64,000 nt of DNA from Campylobacter sp. US33a (GTDB lineage: Bacteria; Campylobacterota; Campylobacteria; Campylobacterales; Campylobacteraceae). Numbering within the stretch: the first letter of the stretch is position 1; each line of letters starts with the position of its first letter. Both the position numbers and the translations under genes were made by a program. This document shows positions 42,954-54,669 of this stretch, piece after piece. The stretch spans positions 112,972 to 176,971 of the forward strand of contig NZ_RYYL01000006.1 of the NCBI RefSeq assembly GCF_004378855.1, written 5' to 3'. The notes under the pieces were generated by a model. That model was not told where the DNA came from. It was given only the letters and a program-made list of their open reading frames with translations, and searched no databases.

Positions 42954-45274
42954 CTTAGCTTTAATCCTAGTTCTTTATCCAAGGTATTGATAATTTGCTC
43001 CATACAAACGGCAACTTCGTTATCTTCCAGAGTTTTTTCACTATCTTTAAAAGTAAAATTTACAGTCAAGCTAAATTGCTCTTTTAAATTCTCATCGTGA
43101 TATAAATCCACTATCCTAAAACCTTCTAAAATCTTTATATTTAAAGTATTAATGCAGGTTTTAATTTTTTCATAAGGATAATCTTTAGGTATAAGCAAAC
43201 TTAAATCTCTATTAATCGCTGGAAATTTCGAATAAATTTTAGCTGTCTTAAATTCAGGTTTTAAAAGATCTAAATGAAGCTCACAAACATAGGTTTTAAA
43301 CAGATCTCTTTCGTTTTCTATTTTCAAATGAACCCTACCCACATAGCCGATTTTAATACCTTCTTTTATGATATCAGCTTGCTCGTAAGGACTTAAAAAA
43401 ACATAACTTGAATTTGCTAAATTAAAGTCCCCTATGATATTTTTAAGCTCAAGTAGAAAATCATAAAAATTAACTAATTCAGGCTTAGCTTTATTGGCAA
43501 TTTTAGCTTCATCCTTGTAGCCACAGCTTAAAAATGCAATTTTATGCAATTCATTATTTTGCTCATCAAAAACCATACCATTTTCAAAAAGCTTAACAAT
43601 TTTTTTAGAATTTTTTATGTTAAAACTTGCTGCGTTTAATAAATGATTAATCAAAGTGCTTCTTAAAGTATCAAGCTCTGAAGTAATGGGATTAACAAGT
43701 TTTAAATTTGTGGTTTTAAAGCCTAAATTATGCAATTCTTCTTTAAAATCCAAAACATAATGCAAACTTTCAAAATACCCATTATTTACAGCTCTAACTC
43801 TAAGATCTTTTAGAAATTTATAATTATTATAAGTTTGATTTATACGGTTTTTCTCAAAAAATTCCAAGGCTTTAGACTCAATATTGTCAATACCTATAAT
43901 GCGAACAACTTCTTCACAAATATCTGAAATATTTTTAATATCAGGTCTATGCAAAGGAACTTTAGCATTAATTAATTCTTCAGTAACAAGCGTGATATCA
44001 AAACCTATGTGTTTAAGAATCTTTAAAATAAGATTTTTTTCTATGCTTTTACCTACCATTTTATTGATATCTTCACTGGTAAAATTGATAACTTTTAATT
44101 CTTTATGCTCTGTAATTTGCTGAGAACCACTATAAAGAGTGATGTTGGAAATTACACTCATTTGTTTAAACAAAAAATCCGTTCCAATACTTAATTTTGG
44201 CTCACTCCCTCTAAAACTTTTATAAAACATTTCATTATTAATTTTTTTATAATTTTCTTTTGCTTCAGCGATAATTTCAGGATGAGTATAATTTGCTTCT
44301 ATAATGACAATTTTAGTATGATCGTTGATTCTAAATTCATCTTCTTGGTAAATCCCACCAACTGATAACAATTTATTTTGACAAAAAACAGCACTTTCGC
44401 CATTTTCTTGCTTTTGTATATTGATTAAAACATCATTATTCGCACTTTTTAATTTATCAAAATCATAAGCAGTGAAAAGCACTCCTGTAGAATGTGTAGC
44501 ATAATTTAATAAATTTTCTATGCTATTATCTTTCAATGTATCAATATAAGCTAATCTTAATTTTATAGATAAATTTAATATAACCTTATTCTTAAGTTCT
44601 ATAGCTCTATAATTAAAAAAACTATTAAGATTTTGATTGCTTTGCAAACGCAAAATTCTACCTATACCTAAAGTGTTTTCAGGCTCTTTAAAGGTATTTT
44701 GATCTTTTAAATTTAACCCATAAGCTACAGCCAAATCCCTAGCTACTCCATAAACACTTAAGCAATCTCCGCGATTTGGTGTTAATTCCACTTCGATAAA
44801 ACAATCATTAAACAATTCATAAGAATTTAAAGCTTTACCAAGCTCCAATTTTCCAATACTATCATCTAAAATCATAATGCCATCATTGATTTTTGGAAAA
44901 CCAAGTTCTGTGCTAGAACAAAGCATACCAAAAGATTCAGCGCCTCTAAGTTTAGTTGCCTTAATCTCCATACCATTTGGCATGATAGCACCCTCAAGCG
45001 CAACGGCAACGAATTGTCCAACATCAACATTAGCAGCACCGCAAACAATTTGTAAAATTTTATCCCCAACATCCACTTGACAAATACTTAATTTATCAGA
45101 GTTTTCATGCTTTATTTTTTCTTTTACATAACCCACAACAATATTATCAGGGGCTTTAATTCTATAAGCTTTATCAACTTCTAAACCTATAGAATTTAGA
45201 GTTTTAACCAAGTCTTCTAAAGTTTTATCGCCAATATCCAACCAATCTTTTAACCAATTTTTTGTAATTATCAT
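42950..45274 (-). CDS. pheT: phenylalanyl-tRNA synthetase beta subunit
   Basis: 774 residues. N-terminal EMAP/tRNA-binding domain at about 39-150 ([20 protein letters not shown]), B3/4 editing core, B5 domain (about 390-465), catalytic-like core, and C-terminal ferredoxin-fold anticodon-binding domain ([20 protein letters not shown] and [17 protein letters not shown]). It forms the alpha2-beta2 enzyme with pheS, whose stop overlaps its start by four bases. Full length. Confidence 0.95.
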   Translation of the reverse strand: MIITKNWLKDWLDIGDKTLEDLVKTLNSIGLEVDKAYRIKAPDNIVVGYVKEKIKHENSDKLSICQVDVGDKILQIVCGAANVDVGQFVAVALEGAIMPNGMEIKATKLRGAESFGMLCSSTELGFPKINDGIMILDDSIGKLELGKALNSYELFNDCFIEVELTPNRGDCLSVYGVARDLAVAYGLNLKDQNTFKEPENTLGIGRILRLQSNQNLNSFFNYRAIELKNKVILNLSIKLRLAYIDTLKDNSIENLLNYATHSTGVLFTAYDFDKLKSANNDVLINIQKQENGESAVFCQNKLLSVGGIYQEDEFRINDHTKIVIIEANYTHPEIIAEAKENYKKINNEMFYKSFRGSEPKLSIGTDFLFKQMSVISNITLYSGSQQITEHKELKVINFTSEDINKMVGKSIEKNLILKILKHIGFDITLVTEELINAKVPLHRPDIKNISDICEEVVRIIGIDNIESKALEFFEKNRINQTYNNYKFLKDLRVRAVNNGYFESLHYVLDFKEELHNLGFKTTNLKLVNPITSELDTLRSTLINHLLNAASFNIKNSKKIVKLFENGMVFDEQNNELHKIAFLSCGYKDEAKIANKAKPELVNFYDFLLELKNIIGDFNLANSSYVFLSPYEQADIIKEGIKIGYVGRVHLKIENERDLFKTYVCELHLDLLKPEFKTAKIYSKFPAINRDLSLLIPKDYPYEKIKTCINTLNIKILEGFRIVDLYHDENLKEQFSLTVNFTFKDSEKTLEDNEVAVCMEQIINTLDKELGLKLR

Positions 45275-46263
45275 CTAAATTGCTCCAATAATCTTAAATC
45301 TCCTTCAAATAAAGAACGTAAATCAGGAATTTGATGCAAAAGCATTGCAAATCTTTCTACCCCAAGACCAAAAGCATATCCACTTACATTACTATAACCT
45401 ACAAATTTATAAACATTAGGATCTACTATACCACATCCTAGTACTTCAAGCCAACCTGTTTGCTTACAAACCCTACATCCGCAGCCCTTGCAAAATACAC
45501 AAGAAATATCCACTTCAGCAGAAGGCTCCGTAAAAGGAAAAAAACTTGGACGAAAACGCACTTTGACATTGCCAAACATATAACGCAAAAAATCTTCTAA
45601 AATGCTTTTTAAATTTGCAAAACTTACTTTTTGCCCCTCTTCCACTACAAGCCCTTCAACCTGATGAAACATAGGGGTATGAGTAAGATCAAAATCCCTT
45701 CTAAAAACCGCACCTGGAGTAATCATACGAATAGGCGGTTTTTGAGTTAGCATTGTGCGAATTTGCACTGGCGATGTATGAGTCCTTAAAAGTCTTTTAT
45801 CTTCGAAATAAAAAGTGTCTTGCATATCTCTTGCAGGATGTGATTTTGGCAAATTTAAAGCTTCAAAATTATGAAAATCATCTTCAATTAAAGGTCCTTT
45901 TTCAATGCTAAAATTTAAAGATACAAAATAATCTATAATTTTATCCATAGTACTCATCACAGGATGCAAAGCTCCTGCTTTAGAATTTTCATCAAAATAA
46001 TAAAAATTCATCGCATCTTGTTTCATTTTTTCATCTAAGAATTTTTCATTTAATTCTTTAAATTTTAGATTAAAAGCGTGAGTTAGCTGCTCTTTTTGCT
46101 CGTTGAGTTTTGCCGCAAATTCCTTTTTTTCTTCATCTTTTAAATCTTTTAATTTGGAGAATTTGCTCGTCAAGCTTCCCTTTTTTCCCAATATACTTAT
46201 TTTTAAATTTTCTAAATCTGATAAATTTTTACATAAATGAATTTGATTAATGAGCTGTTGCAA
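45271..46263 (-). CDS. pheS: phenylalanyl-tRNA synthetase alpha subunit
   Basis: 330 residues. Helical N-terminal domain, then the class II catalytic core with [24 protein letters not shown], motif 2 [22 protein letters not shown], and motif 3 [15 protein letters not shown] Cys-rich insert [17 protein letters not shown] is also present, found in a number of PheS proteins. First gene of the pheS-pheT-aroA-ispH operon, divergent from the HIT gene. Confidence 0.95.
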   Translation of the reverse strand: MQQLINQIHLCKNLSDLENLKISILGKKGSLTSKFSKLKDLKDEEKKEFAAKLNEQKEQLTHAFNLKFKELNEKFLDEKMKQDAMNFYYFDENSKAGALHPVMSTMDKIIDYFVSLNFSIEKGPLIEDDFHNFEALNLPKSHPARDMQDTFYFEDKRLLRTHTSPVQIRTMLTQKPPIRMITPGAVFRRDFDLTHTPMFHQVEGLVVEEGQKVSFANLKSILEDFLRYMFGNVKVRFRPSFFPFTEPSAEVDISCVFCKGCGCRVCKQTGWLEVLGCGIVDPNVYKFVGYSNVSGYAFGLGVERFAMLLHQIPDLRSLFEGDLRLLEQFR

Positions 46264-46345
46264 GTTCTTACCTTAAAAATAAAATTTTAAACGATTATTC
46301 TAATCTAAAATAATTTAAACTTAGCATAAAATCAGCACTTTAAGG

Positions 46346-46351
46346 TATAAT
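46346..46351 (+). promoter_or_regulatory. -10 box of the HIT-protein gene
   Basis: TATAAT 31 bases before the ATG at 46382, preceding the AAAAAGGATAAC ribosome site. Confidence 0.5.
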
Positions 46352-46381
46352 TTTACGAATATATTTAAAAAAGGATAACAA

Positions 46382-46747
46382 ATGAGAGAAAAAACAGTTT
46401 TTGAACTTATCATTGAAGGAAAACTTCCGTGCAATAAAGTCTTAGAAAATAATGACTTTTTAGCATTTCACGACATAAATCCTAAGGCGCCAATTCATAT
46501 TTTAATTATCCCCAAAGAACATTTTAAAGATTTTCAAGAATTTAAACCCGAACTTATGTCAAAAATGACAAGTTTCATTCAAGAACTTGCCACACTTTTG
46601 GGTTTAGACAAAAGTGGCTATAGACTCATTACAAACTGTGGTAAAAACAGCGGACAAGAGGTTTTTCACTTGCATTTTCATATGTTGGGTGGCTTTGAAC
46701 TTCCAAAATCAAAAGACGAGCAAAGCAACACTAGTGACTTGTTTTAA
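46382..46747 (+). CDS. HIT-family nucleotide hydrolase (HINT type)
   Basis: 121 residues. FELIIEGKLPCNKVLENNDFLAFHDI at the N-terminus and the catalytic histidine triad GQEVFHLHFHMLGG (HxHxH) near 99-106 define the HINT branch, purine nucleoside phosphoramidases. Equivalent of Cj0898. Its cellular role in Campylobacter is unclear. Divergent from pheS, followed after 75 bases by the ABC permease gene. Confidence 0.92.
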   Translation: MREKTVFELIIEGKLPCNKVLENNDFLAFHDINPKAPIHILIIPKEHFKDFQEFKPELMSKMTSFIQELATLLGLDKSGYRLITNCGKNSGQEVFHLHFHMLGGFELPKSKDEQSNTSDLF

Positions 46748-46822
46748 CATCAAATTTTTAAAGTAAAATCAAGATTAATACTATACAATTAAACTTTTGA
46801 TTTTAAATTAAGGTTGAAAAAT

Positions 46823-47569
46823 TTGAATGAAAGTAAGATGAGAATTTTTGTATTTTTTGTGATTATTTTTCTATGGGGATACTTTTCGTTTCCTGTAGAA
46901 ATTTTACAAATTAAAGACGCAAATGCAAATATAACTTACGCTTATACCGACAATGCAAAAGCTTATGTAAATAGTTATTTTGTCACTCTTGGTTTGACTT
47001 TTGGCAGTATCATTTTGGGTATAGTCATTGGCTTTTTATTAGCTTTTTTAAGATTTTTACATATAAAAGTTCTAAATTTTATCATCGATGAATACATTGA
47101 TATTATCAGAGGAACTCCAGTTCTTTTACAGTTGCTGATTTTTGCTTTTGTAATTTTTGTAACTTGGAAAGATAATTTTTATGTAGCCATTATCGCCCTT
47201 GGTTTAAATAGCTCTGCCTATATTGCAGAAATTGTAAGAAGTGGGATTAATAGCGTCGATAAAGGACAAATGGAGGCTGCTAGGGCTATGGGGCTTGATT
47301 ATTTTACTTCAATGAAAGAAATCATTTTTCCACAAGCCATTAAAAACATACTTCCTGCTTTAGCTAATGAATTCATCTCGCTTTTTAAAGAAACTTCTGT
47401 TGTGGGTTTTATTAGCGTGATTGATATTACAATGCAAAGCAAGAGTTTGCAAGCAATTTATTATAGTCCAAAAGCTGTGATTTTTACGGGCCTTGTTTAT
47501 TATATTAGTGTAAAAATTTTTAGCTTTGGCGTTAAAATTCTTGAAAAAAGGCTTAGCAGTAATGATTGA
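46823..47569 (+). CDS. amino-acid ABC transporter permease
   Basis: Homologue of Cj0901. About 248 residues from a TTG at 46823, chosen since AAGG lies nine bases before it; a TTG at 46814 directly abuts that site and an ATG at 46838 has no good site. Five or six membrane helices, and the EAA loop [25 protein letters not shown] near 150-175 that contacts the ATPase; [12 protein letters not shown] near 93 marks the His/Glu/Arg-type polar amino-acid permease family. The ATPase gene starts inside its last codons (ATG at 47562). Confidence 0.86.
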   Translation: MNESKMRIFVFFVIIFLWGYFSFPVEILQIKDANANITYAYTDNAKAYVNSYFVTLGLTFGSIILGIVIGFLLAFLRFLHIKVLNFIIDEYIDIIRGTPVLLQLLIFAFVIFVTWKDNFYVAIIALGLNSSAYIAEIVRSGINSVDKGQMEAARAMGLDYFTSMKEIIFPQAIKNILPALANEFISLFKETSVVGFISVIDITMQSKSLQAIYYSPKAVIFTGLVYYISVKIFSFGVKILEKRLSSND

Positions 47570-48290
47570 AATTAAAAATTTAAGTAAAAAATATGGCAAT
47601 TTAGAAGTTTTAAAAAATATCAATACTCATATCAATCAAGGTGATATCATTGCCATTATTGGACCGAGCGGAAGCGGTAAAAGCACTTTTTTACGTTGTA
47701 TTAATAAATTAGAAATTGCAAGCAGTGGCGAAATTTTCATCAAAAATCAAAATATACTGGATGAGAAAACCGATATTAACAAAATCAGACAAAAGGTGAG
47801 TATGGTCTTTCAGCACTTTAATCTTTTTACTAATAAAACTGTGCTTGAAAATTTATGCCTCGCTCCTATTAAGGCAAAAATTCTTACTCCCCAGCAAGCG
47901 AAAAATAATGCTTTAAAATTACTGCAAAAAGTAGGTCTTGAGAGTAAAAAAGATGTTATGCCTCATAATTTATCGGGCGGACAAAAACAACGCATTGCCA
48001 TTGCTAGAAGTTTGATGATGAGTCCTGATGTGATTTTATTTGATGAGCCTACTTCAGCACTTGATCCTGAGATGATAGGAGAGGTGTTAAATATCATGAA
48101 AGAAGTGGCTATGGAAGGTTTAACCATGCTTGTCGTAACGCATGAAATGGGTTTTGCAAGAAATGTTGCTAATAGAGTATTTTTCATGGATAAAGGAGAA
48201 ATTGCGCTTGATACTACTCCACAAATTGCTTTCAATAACCCACCTAATGAAAGATTGAAAGAATTTTTAAATAAAGTCTTAAATCATTAA
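47562..48290 (+). CDS. glnQ: amino-acid ABC transporter ATP-binding protein
   Basis: 242 residues from ATG 47562, where AAAAGG lies about ten bases upstream; the longer frame opening at 47526 is unlikely as it only adds permease-overlapping residues. Walker [10 protein letters not shown] near 33, Q-loop VFQHFNLF, signature [13 protein letters not shown] near 134, Walker [15 protein letters not shown]-loop VVTHEMGFA. GlnQ/HisP-like. Equals Cj0902. No binding protein adjoins; the one at 24 kb is a possible partner. It ends overlapping the trmL end. Confidence 0.88.
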   Translation: MIEIKNLSKKYGNLEVLKNINTHINQGDIIAIIGPSGSGKSTFLRCINKLEIASSGEIFIKNQNILDEKTDINKIRQKVSMVFQHFNLFTNKTVLENLCLAPIKAKILTPQQAKNNALKLLQKVGLESKKDVMPHNLSGGQKQRIAIARSLMMSPDVILFDEPTSALDPEMIGEVLNIMKEVAMEGLTMLVVTHEMGFARNVANRVFFMDKGEIALDTTPQIAFNNPPNERLKEFLNKVLNH

Positions 48291-48754
48291 GCCTTAAAAT
48301 TCATATAATTTTGCCTTAAAGCCTCATAAGAAATAATCCCTACGCTCGTGGCAAGATTAAGACTTCTGCCACATTGTTTCATAGGAATGGTGATAGCATT
48401 ATCCCAATTAAGCCGCATTAAATCTTGTGGTAAACCAAAGCTTTCGCTTCCAAAAAATAAAAAATCTCCTTCTTGAAAACAAGCATCAAAATAAGGCTTT
48501 TTACTTTTTGTAGTTGCAAAGAAAAATCGTTGCAAATGTTGCTTATTTTGTTCTAAAAATTCATCCAAATTTTCCCAAATAATGGGTTCTAATTTTGGCC
48601 AATAATCAAGTCCGGCTCTTTTTAAAGCTTTTTCATTAATGTCAAAAACTAAAGGCTTAATAATATGCAATTTAAACCCAGCGTTATAACACATTCTGCC
48701 TATACTGCCTGTATTTTGCGGAATTCTTGGGCAAACTAAAACTATATTAAACAT
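48287..48754 (-). CDS. trmL: tRNA (cytidine/uridine-34-2'-O)-methyltransferase TrmL
   Basis: 155 residues from ATG 48754, which overlaps the corA stop by one base (TAATG) and has AAAGG nine bases upstream. SPOUT-knot methyltransferase with [18 protein letters not shown], the [10 protein letters not shown] and [19 protein letters not shown] motifs that form the SAM-binding trefoil. TrmL methylates the wobble ribose of tRNA-Leu isoacceptors; a tRNA-Leu gene lies at 59.3 kb, although its GAG anticodon is not the usual target. Convergent with and overlapping the ATPase gene. Confidence 0.9.
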   Translation of the reverse strand: MFNIVLVCPRIPQNTGSIGRMCYNAGFKLHIIKPLVFDINEKALKRAGLDYWPKLEPIIWENLDEFLEQNKQHLQRFFFATTKSKKPYFDACFQEGDFLFFGSESFGLPQDLMRLNWDNAITIPMKQCGRSLNLATSVGIISYEALRQNYMNFKA

Positions 48755-49710
48755 TATAACCAACCTTTTTTCTTAAAGAAAATTACAGGTGCGATGATAG
48801 ATAAAAGCATAATGATTACTACAATAGGATAACCATATTCCCATTTTAATTCAGGCATAAATTCAAAATTCATTCCATAAATTGTTCCTATAAGCGTCGG
48901 AGGCATCATTGCTACGGTTGCAACTGTGAAGAGTTTGATGATTTTATTTTGTTCTATATTGATTTGACTTGCCAAAATGGTTTGTATATTATCTAAAATA
49001 TTAAGCTGCGAAACATTAAATTCTACCAAAGAATTTAAATCCTTTAAAACTATGGTTAAATTTCTTTTGATATCCATATCAATTTTATCGCTTTTCAAAA
49101 GCGAGGTCATAGCGCGACGCTTGTCAAACAAAGAATCCCTTACTCTCATATTAAGCTCTTGGAGACTTGAGATTCCTTTTAGCATTTCATCATAACTTGG
49201 AACATCTTTTTGTTCTAAAACGTTACTTCTTAAACGCCTTGCTTCTTTATCTATCCATTCTAAAATATCCGCATCCTTTTCGACGCGAACTTCAAAAATT
49301 TTATCCACTATATCATAACCATCTTCAAAATTCTTAGGACTTGCAAGAATGCGATTTTCGATCTCTCTAAAAGTGCTAAATTCATTAAAGCGTATTGTAA
49401 ATAAAATATTTTGCGTTGTCATAAAAGTAACAATTTCTTTGCTTAGTTTAAATTCTTGCTCTTTAATTAAAAAAGGAGCATTGATGGTAATTGTTGTATT
49501 ATCTTCCCAATATTTCGCACTTTGCTCTATTTCTTCTCTTTCTTCTTCATTAGGAATTTCAAGATTAAATTTTGATTCAATAAATTTAATTTCATCATAG
49601 CTTGGATTAAATAAATCCATCCATAAAATATTTTTTGGTAATTCATCTTTGATGTTAAATTCATCTCTTCTTACAAGTGCATTTGGGGTTTTTGTGTAAA
49701 TATACAACAT
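48754..49710 (-). CDS. corA: CorA-type magnesium/cobalt channel
   Basis: 318 residues, homologue of Cj0726c. Large acidic N-terminal cytoplasmic domain with long helices, then two C-terminal membrane helices (about 255-277 and 292-312) joined by the YGMNFEFMPEL loop carrying the GMN selectivity motif, and a basic C-terminus KKKGW. Pentameric Mg2+ uptake channel. Its stop overlaps trmL by one base. Upstream is a 119-base gap to argH. Confidence 0.9.
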   Translation of the reverse strand: MLYIYTKTPNALVRRDEFNIKDELPKNILWMDLFNPSYDEIKFIESKFNLEIPNEEEREEIEQSAKYWEDNTTITINAPFLIKEQEFKLSKEIVTFMTTQNILFTIRFNEFSTFREIENRILASPKNFEDGYDIVDKIFEVRVEKDADILEWIDKEARRLRSNVLEQKDVPSYDEMLKGISSLQELNMRVRDSLFDKRRAMTSLLKSDKIDMDIKRNLTIVLKDLNSLVEFNVSQLNILDNIQTILASQINIEQNKIIKLFTVATVAMMPPTLIGTIYGMNFEFMPELKWEYGYPIVVIIMLLSIIAPVIFFKKKGWL

Positions 49711-49795
49711 TTTTAACTCCTAAGTGAAAATAAGCAAGCAAAAATTATAACAAAAAGAAAAATATTTTAAGCAAATAAAAATAATAAATTTAAAA

Positions 49796-49834
49796 AATAA
49801 AACAAAATATTAAAATCTAATATTTTGTTTTATT
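49796..49834 (-). terminator. terminator of the pckA-argH unit
   Basis: Near-perfect 17-bp A/T-rich inverted repeat, AATAAAACAAAATATTA / TAATATTTTGTTTTATT around AAATC, overlapping the argH stop codon. Confidence 0.7.
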
Positions 49835-51218
49835 GGCTAATTTTTTTCAAGAAATCTTCTAAAATTTGAATTTGTTTTTCTACGCTTTTTACAGAACTTG
49901 AACCTTCGCTTTGTTTTAAATTTAAGGAATTTTCAAAATTTAAAAGTCTCATTGCTTTTTCATCAAAAATAGGATCGATTTTAGACAAATCTTTAATTTC
50001 ACTTATATCAATACCTTGCTTTTCAGCTTGGGCAACTACATTTCCTACAATAAAATGCGCCCTTCTAAAAGGAATATTTTTCTCGCGTACCAAATAATCT
50101 GCTAAATCGGTAGCTAATAAATGCCCTTTTTTACAAGCATTTAACATATTATTTTTATTAATTTGAATTTCTTTTAACATGGCATTTAAGATAATCAAAC
50201 TATCTTTTGCGGTTTTGACACTATCAAAAAGCCCTTCTTTATCTTCTTGCATATCTTTATTGTATGCTAATGGTAAGGCTTTCATTGTGGTTAAAAGCGA
50301 AATCAAATTTCCATAAACTCGTCCTGTTTTTCCGCGTATAAGCTCACAAACATCAGGATTTTTTTTCTGCGGCATAATGGAGCTTCCAGTTGAAAAACTG
50401 TCACTTATGGTTAAGAAACCAAATTCAGAACTAGAAAATAAAATCATTTCCTCGCAAAGCCTTGAAGTGTGAGTAAAAATCACTGCTATATCATATAGCA
50501 AATCAAGAGCAAAATCTCTATCACTCACCCCATCCATAGCATTTGGCATAATATCTTTAAAGTCAAGCATTTTAGCACTAAATTCACGATTTGTCGCATA
50601 ACTAGTCCCTGCACATGCACACGATCCAAGTGGAGAAAAATCAGCAAGTTCTAAACTATTTTGCAAACGTTTTATATCACGCATAAACATAAAAGCATAA
50701 GCTAAAATATAAAAAGAAAAGCTGATTGGCTGTGCATGTTGTAAATGTGTAAAGCTTGGCATAATAGTATTTTTATGCTCTTTTGCATGAGAAATAATGG
50801 TTGCGATGAGTTCTTTTAAAAACAAAATAAGCTCACTATGGGATTTTTTCACAAAAAGTTTAAAATCCGTCGCAACCTGATCATTTCTGCTTCTTGCAGT
50901 ATGAAGTCTTCCACCTATCTCACTTCCTATGATCTCGCTTAGGCGTTTTTCCACTGCCATATGGATATCTTCATCTTTAATATCAAAAACAAATCTACCC
51001 TGCTCTATCTCGCTTTTAACTTGCTCTAAGCCTTTTATGATAGCTTTTAATTCATCGCTTGTTAAAATTGCACAGCTTTCAAGCATACTAGCATGAGCAA
51101 TGGAGCCTTTAATATCTTCTTCAAATAAAGCTTTATCTATATTTAAACTTGCATTAAATTCTTTTAAGAGCTCGTCACTTGCTTCACTAAAACGGCCTGA
51201 CCACATTTCATTTTTCAT
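49830..51218 (-). CDS. argH: argininosuccinate lyase
   Basis: Last step of arginine synthesis. 462 residues: [21 protein letters not shown] at the start, [14 protein letters not shown] near 107, TVLQHAQP-like [11 protein letters not shown] near 155, and the fumarase/lyase signature [12 protein letters not shown] near 280. Full length. Immediately downstream of pckA (nine bases), as in C. jejuni (Cj0931c-Cj0933c). Confidence 0.95.
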   Translation of the reverse strand: MKNEMWSGRFSEASDELLKEFNASLNIDKALFEEDIKGSIAHASMLESCAILTSDELKAIIKGLEQVKSEIEQGRFVFDIKDEDIHMAVEKRLSEIIGSEIGGRLHTARSRNDQVATDFKLFVKKSHSELILFLKELIATIISHAKEHKNTIMPSFTHLQHAQPISFSFYILAYAFMFMRDIKRLQNSLELADFSPLGSCACAGTSYATNREFSAKMLDFKDIMPNAMDGVSDRDFALDLLYDIAVIFTHTSRLCEEMILFSSSEFGFLTISDSFSTGSSIMPQKKNPDVCELIRGKTGRVYGNLISLLTTMKALPLAYNKDMQEDKEGLFDSVKTAKDSLIILNAMLKEIQINKNNMLNACKKGHLLATDLADYLVREKNIPFRRAHFIVGNVVAQAEKQGIDISEIKDLSKIDPIFDEKAMRLLNFENSLNLKQSEGSSSVKSVEKQIQILEDFLKKISQ

Positions 51219-51227
51219 CTAATTGCC

Positions 51228-52802
51228 TTAAATTTTAGGTCCAAATTTACTGTATTCTACGCCTTCTTTTACATCTTCATAGCGTTTGAAATTTTCATTA
51301 AACATTTTTGCTAATTTATTTCTTGTTGCAATAAAATCATTTTTATCTAACCAAGTATTCATAGGATTTAAAAGAGTAGTTTCCACACCTTCCAAAGCCT
51401 TAGGAATAGCCAAATTGAACACATCATAATTTTCAAATTCGCAATTTTTAATACTTCCATCCAATATTGCATCAATGCAAGCTCTAGTCGCTTTGATACT
51501 CATTCTTTTGCCGACACCATAAGCACCACCGCTCCAACCGGTATTTACAAGATAAACATCTACTTCATGCTTATCAATTTTTTCTCCAAGCAATCTTGCA
51601 TAAACAGTTGGATGAAGTGGCATAAAAGGCTCTCCAAAACAAGCCGAAAAAGTTGCTTGAGGCTCTGTAATACCGCGTTCTGTTCCAGCCACTTTAGCCG
51701 TATAACCACTTAAAAAATAATACATTGCTTGTTCTTTACTTAACTTGCTTACAGGAGGCAAAACCCCAAAAGCATCAGCACTTAGAAAAATAATATTTTT
51801 TGGATGTCCTGCTTTTAAACTTGGTTCGTGATTTTCTATATGCTCAATAGGATACGAAACTCTCGTATTTTCGGTTTTTGAAGCATCGCTATAATCCACA
51901 CTTTTATCATCTCTTAAAACCACATTCTCTAAAAGTGCATTTTGTTTTATCGCACCATAAATTTCAGGCTCGTTTTTTGGATCTAAATTAATGGTTTTTG
52001 CATAACATCCACCTTCAAAATTAAAAACACCTTCTTCATCCCAGCCATGCTCGTCATCACCTATAAGTTTTCTTTTAGGGTCAGTTGAAAGTGTAGTTTT
52101 ACCCGTGCCACTTAAACCAAAGAAAAGTGCAACATCTCCTTTTTCTCCTACATTTGCACTACAATGCATAGAAAGTTTGTTTTCAAGTGGCAACCAATAA
52201 TTCATCATAGAAAAAATTCCTTTTTTCATCTCGCCACCATACCAAGTTCCACCAATTACTGCTATATTTTTTTCTATATTAAAGATTACAAAAACTTCTG
52301 AGTTTAATCCATCATCTTTATAATCTTCATTTACACATTTACAAGCATTATATACTACAAAGTCAGGAGTAAAACTATCTAGTTCGCTATCTTTTGGACG
52401 AATAAACATATTTTTAACAAAATGCGCTTGCCAAGCAACTTGAGTTACAAAACGCACCGCTTTTCTGCTTTTTAAACTAGCACCACAATACGCATCTTGT
52501 ATATAGATATCGCTATTACTAAGCTGCTTCTTGGCCTTTGCTAATAATTTTTCAAATAATTCCTCATTAATAGCTTGATTTACCTTTCCCCAAGCCATAT
52601 ATTTTTGCGATGGATCTTGTTTAACAAAATACTTATCTTTAGGACTTCTACCTGTAAAAATCCCCGTATCTACTGCAAAAGTTCCATTATCACTTAATGC
52701 GCCTTCTTTATTGTCAATTTCATGTTTTAAAAGCTCATCATAACTTAAGTTATGAAATATATTCTTGGGATTTTCTAAACCTAATTTATCAAAATCTTTC
52801 AT
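51228..52802 (-). CDS. pckA: phosphoenolpyruvate carboxykinase (ATP)
   Basis: Oxaloacetate to PEP, the gate to gluconeogenesis, essential since Campylobacter grows on amino and organic acids. 524 residues: [10 protein letters not shown] near 52, FVITQVAWQ-like segment, [22 protein letters not shown] near 190, kinase loop [16 protein letters not shown] near 228, and [10 protein letters not shown] and [14 protein letters not shown]-dependent class. Start: CAAGGAAGAGAAT before ATG. Lies between pycB and argH. Confidence 0.96.
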   Translation of the reverse strand: MKDFDKLGLENPKNIFHNLSYDELLKHEIDNKEGALSDNGTFAVDTGIFTGRSPKDKYFVKQDPSQKYMAWGKVNQAINEELFEKLLAKAKKQLSNSDIYIQDAYCGASLKSRKAVRFVTQVAWQAHFVKNMFIRPKDSELDSFTPDFVVYNACKCVNEDYKDDGLNSEVFVIFNIEKNIAVIGGTWYGGEMKKGIFSMMNYWLPLENKLSMHCSANVGEKGDVALFFGLSGTGKTTLSTDPKRKLIGDDEHGWDEEGVFNFEGGCYAKTINLDPKNEPEIYGAIKQNALLENVVLRDDKSVDYSDASKTENTRVSYPIEHIENHEPSLKAGHPKNIIFLSADAFGVLPPVSKLSKEQAMYYFLSGYTAKVAGTERGITEPQATFSACFGEPFMPLHPTVYARLLGEKIDKHEVDVYLVNTGWSGGAYGVGKRMSIKATRACIDAILDGSIKNCEFENYDVFNLAIPKALEGVETTLLNPMNTWLDKNDFIATRNKLAKMFNENFKRYEDVKEGVEYSKFGPKI

Positions 52803-52828
52803 ATTCTCTTCCTTGTTAATTTATATTA

Positions 52829-54619
52829 TTAATATAAAGCCAAAGCTTGCCCTTCACTGACACTATCGCCTGTTTTTACGCAAATTTCTTTAATAATACC
52901 ATCTTTTGGCGCATTGACTTCTATTTCCATTTTCATAGCTTCAAGCACAAAAACAACTTGCCCTGCTTTTACACTATCATTTTCATTGACAAGAATTTTA
53001 AATACATTCCCAGACATACTTGCTTCAATACAATCTGCATTTTCTTGACTAGGAATTTTTTTCTCTTCTTGAGCAACTTCTCCTGAAGCTTTTTTTACAT
53101 TTTTAATATTCACCGCCTTATCAAAACCGGCACTGACTTCAACATGGTATTTATTACCATTAACCGAAACGGTAAATTTATTCTCATCAGCATTAATTGC
53201 TTTTGGCATTTGACTGACTTTTCTTACATTTACTTTAGCCTCACCTTTTAAAAACGCTATGCCCTTTTCTTTACATGCAGCAGCAATGAAAATATTTTCT
53301 TCACTTGTTTCTATGCCTTCTTTTTCAAGCAAGGCTTTGGTATAGGCTATGCTTTTAGTTTCGTCTTTATCTGCAATATCAACAGCTAATTCATTTGTAG
53401 GTTCTAAGTTAAGCTGTTTTGCGGCGAGTTTAACAATTTCTTCATCAGGTTTAACCGGAGTTTTACCAAAATATCCAAGTACCATTTTGCCATATCCATC
53501 AGCTATTTTTTCCCATTTTCCAAACATCACATTATTAAAAGCTTGTTGAAAGTAAAACTGAGAAACTGGAGTTACAGAAGTTCCAAAACCGCCTTTTTCT
53601 ACAACTTCACGCATAGCCTTAATCACTTCTGGGAATTTATCTAGAATATTATTATCTCTCATCATTTGAGTATTAGCAGTTAAGGCTCCTCCTGGCATAG
53701 GAGAAAAAGGAATTAAAGGACTAACCATAGTTGCTTCAGGCGGTAAGAAATAATCACTTAAACATTCTTTTAAAACTTCTTCATATTTTAGAATTTTTTC
53801 TTCTTCAAGTCCGCCTAAATCGTAATCCTTTCCCTTAACGGCATGCATCATCGTTAAAATATCAGGCTGAGAAGTTCCGCCACTTACAGGACTTGCAGCC
53901 AAATCAATGCCATCAGCTCCAGCTTCTAAAGCAGCTAGATAGCAAGCTATACTAACCCCTGCGGTTTCGTGAGTATGAAGTCTTATGTGTGTATCTTGTG
54001 GTAAAATTTTTCTTGCCATTTTAATGGTTTCATAAATTTTGTTTGGATTTGAAGTTCCACTAGCATCTTTAAAACATACACTATCAAAAGGTATATTAGC
54101 TTCTAAAATTTCTTTAAGAATTCTTTCGTAAAAAGGAACATCGTGTGCGCCTTTACAATGTGGCGGTAAATCCATTAAAGTAACTACTACTTCGTGATTT
54201 AAACCATATTTTTTAATACACTCGGCACTGAATTTTAAATTATTTACATCATTTAAAGCATCAAAATTTCTTATTGTAGTTGTACCATGTTTTGCAAATA
54301 ATTTCGCATGCAAATCGATAAGCTCTTTGCTGCCAGTATCTAAAGTTACAGTATTTACGCCTCTTGCTAAGGTTTGTAAATTTGCTTCTTTTCCAACAAT
54401 AGAACGGAATTTATCCATCATCAAAAAAGCATCTTCGTTTAAATAAAAATAAAGACTTTGAAATCTCGCACCGCCACCAAATTCAAAATGTGTAATTCCA
54501 GCTTCTTTCGCCGCTTCAACTGCAGGAAAGAAATCCTCCATTAAAACCCTTGCACCATAAACAGACTGAAAACCATCTCTAAAAGTGGTGTCCATCACAT
54601 CTATAAATTTTTTAGCCAT
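52829..54619 (-). CDS. pycB: pyruvate carboxylase subunit B (carboxyltransferase + biotin carrier)
   Basis: 596 residues. N-terminal carboxyltransferase TIM barrel with DTTFRDGFQSVYGARV, CFKDASGTSNP near 180 and RLHTHETAGVSI near 205 (metal site); a linker; and a C-terminal biotinyl domain with the biotin-accepting Lys in VFVLEAMKMEIEVNAP near 563. Makes oxaloacetate from pyruvate with the separate biotin-carboxylase subunit PycA, which is not in this window. Annotated as oxaloacetate decarboxylase alpha in some genomes; adjacency to pckA supports pyruvate carboxylase. Confidence 0.92.
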   Translation of the reverse strand: MAKKFIDVMDTTFRDGFQSVYGARVLMEDFFPAVEAAKEAGITHFEFGGGARFQSLYFYLNEDAFLMMDKFRSIVGKEANLQTLARGVNTVTLDTGSKELIDLHAKLFAKHGTTTIRNFDALNDVNNLKFSAECIKKYGLNHEVVVTLMDLPPHCKGAHDVPFYERILKEILEANIPFDSVCFKDASGTSNPNKIYETIKMARKILPQDTHIRLHTHETAGVSIACYLAALEAGADGIDLAASPVSGGTSQPDILTMMHAVKGKDYDLGGLEEEKILKYEEVLKECLSDYFLPPEATMVSPLIPFSPMPGGALTANTQMMRDNNILDKFPEVIKAMREVVEKGGFGTSVTPVSQFYFQQAFNNVMFGKWEKIADGYGKMVLGYFGKTPVKPDEEIVKLAAKQLNLEPTNELAVDIADKDETKSIAYTKALLEKEGIETSEENIFIAAACKEKGIAFLKGEAKVNVRKVSQMPKAINADENKFTVSVNGNKYHVEVSAGFDKAVNIKNVKKASGEVAQEEKKIPSQENADCIEASMSGNVFKILVNENDSVKAGQVVFVLEAMKMEIEVNAPKDGIIKEICVKTGDSVSEGQALALY

Positions 54620-54669
54620 AATGTTCCTTTTCTAAAGTTTGTATCCAAAAATCAATACCAAAAACAAAA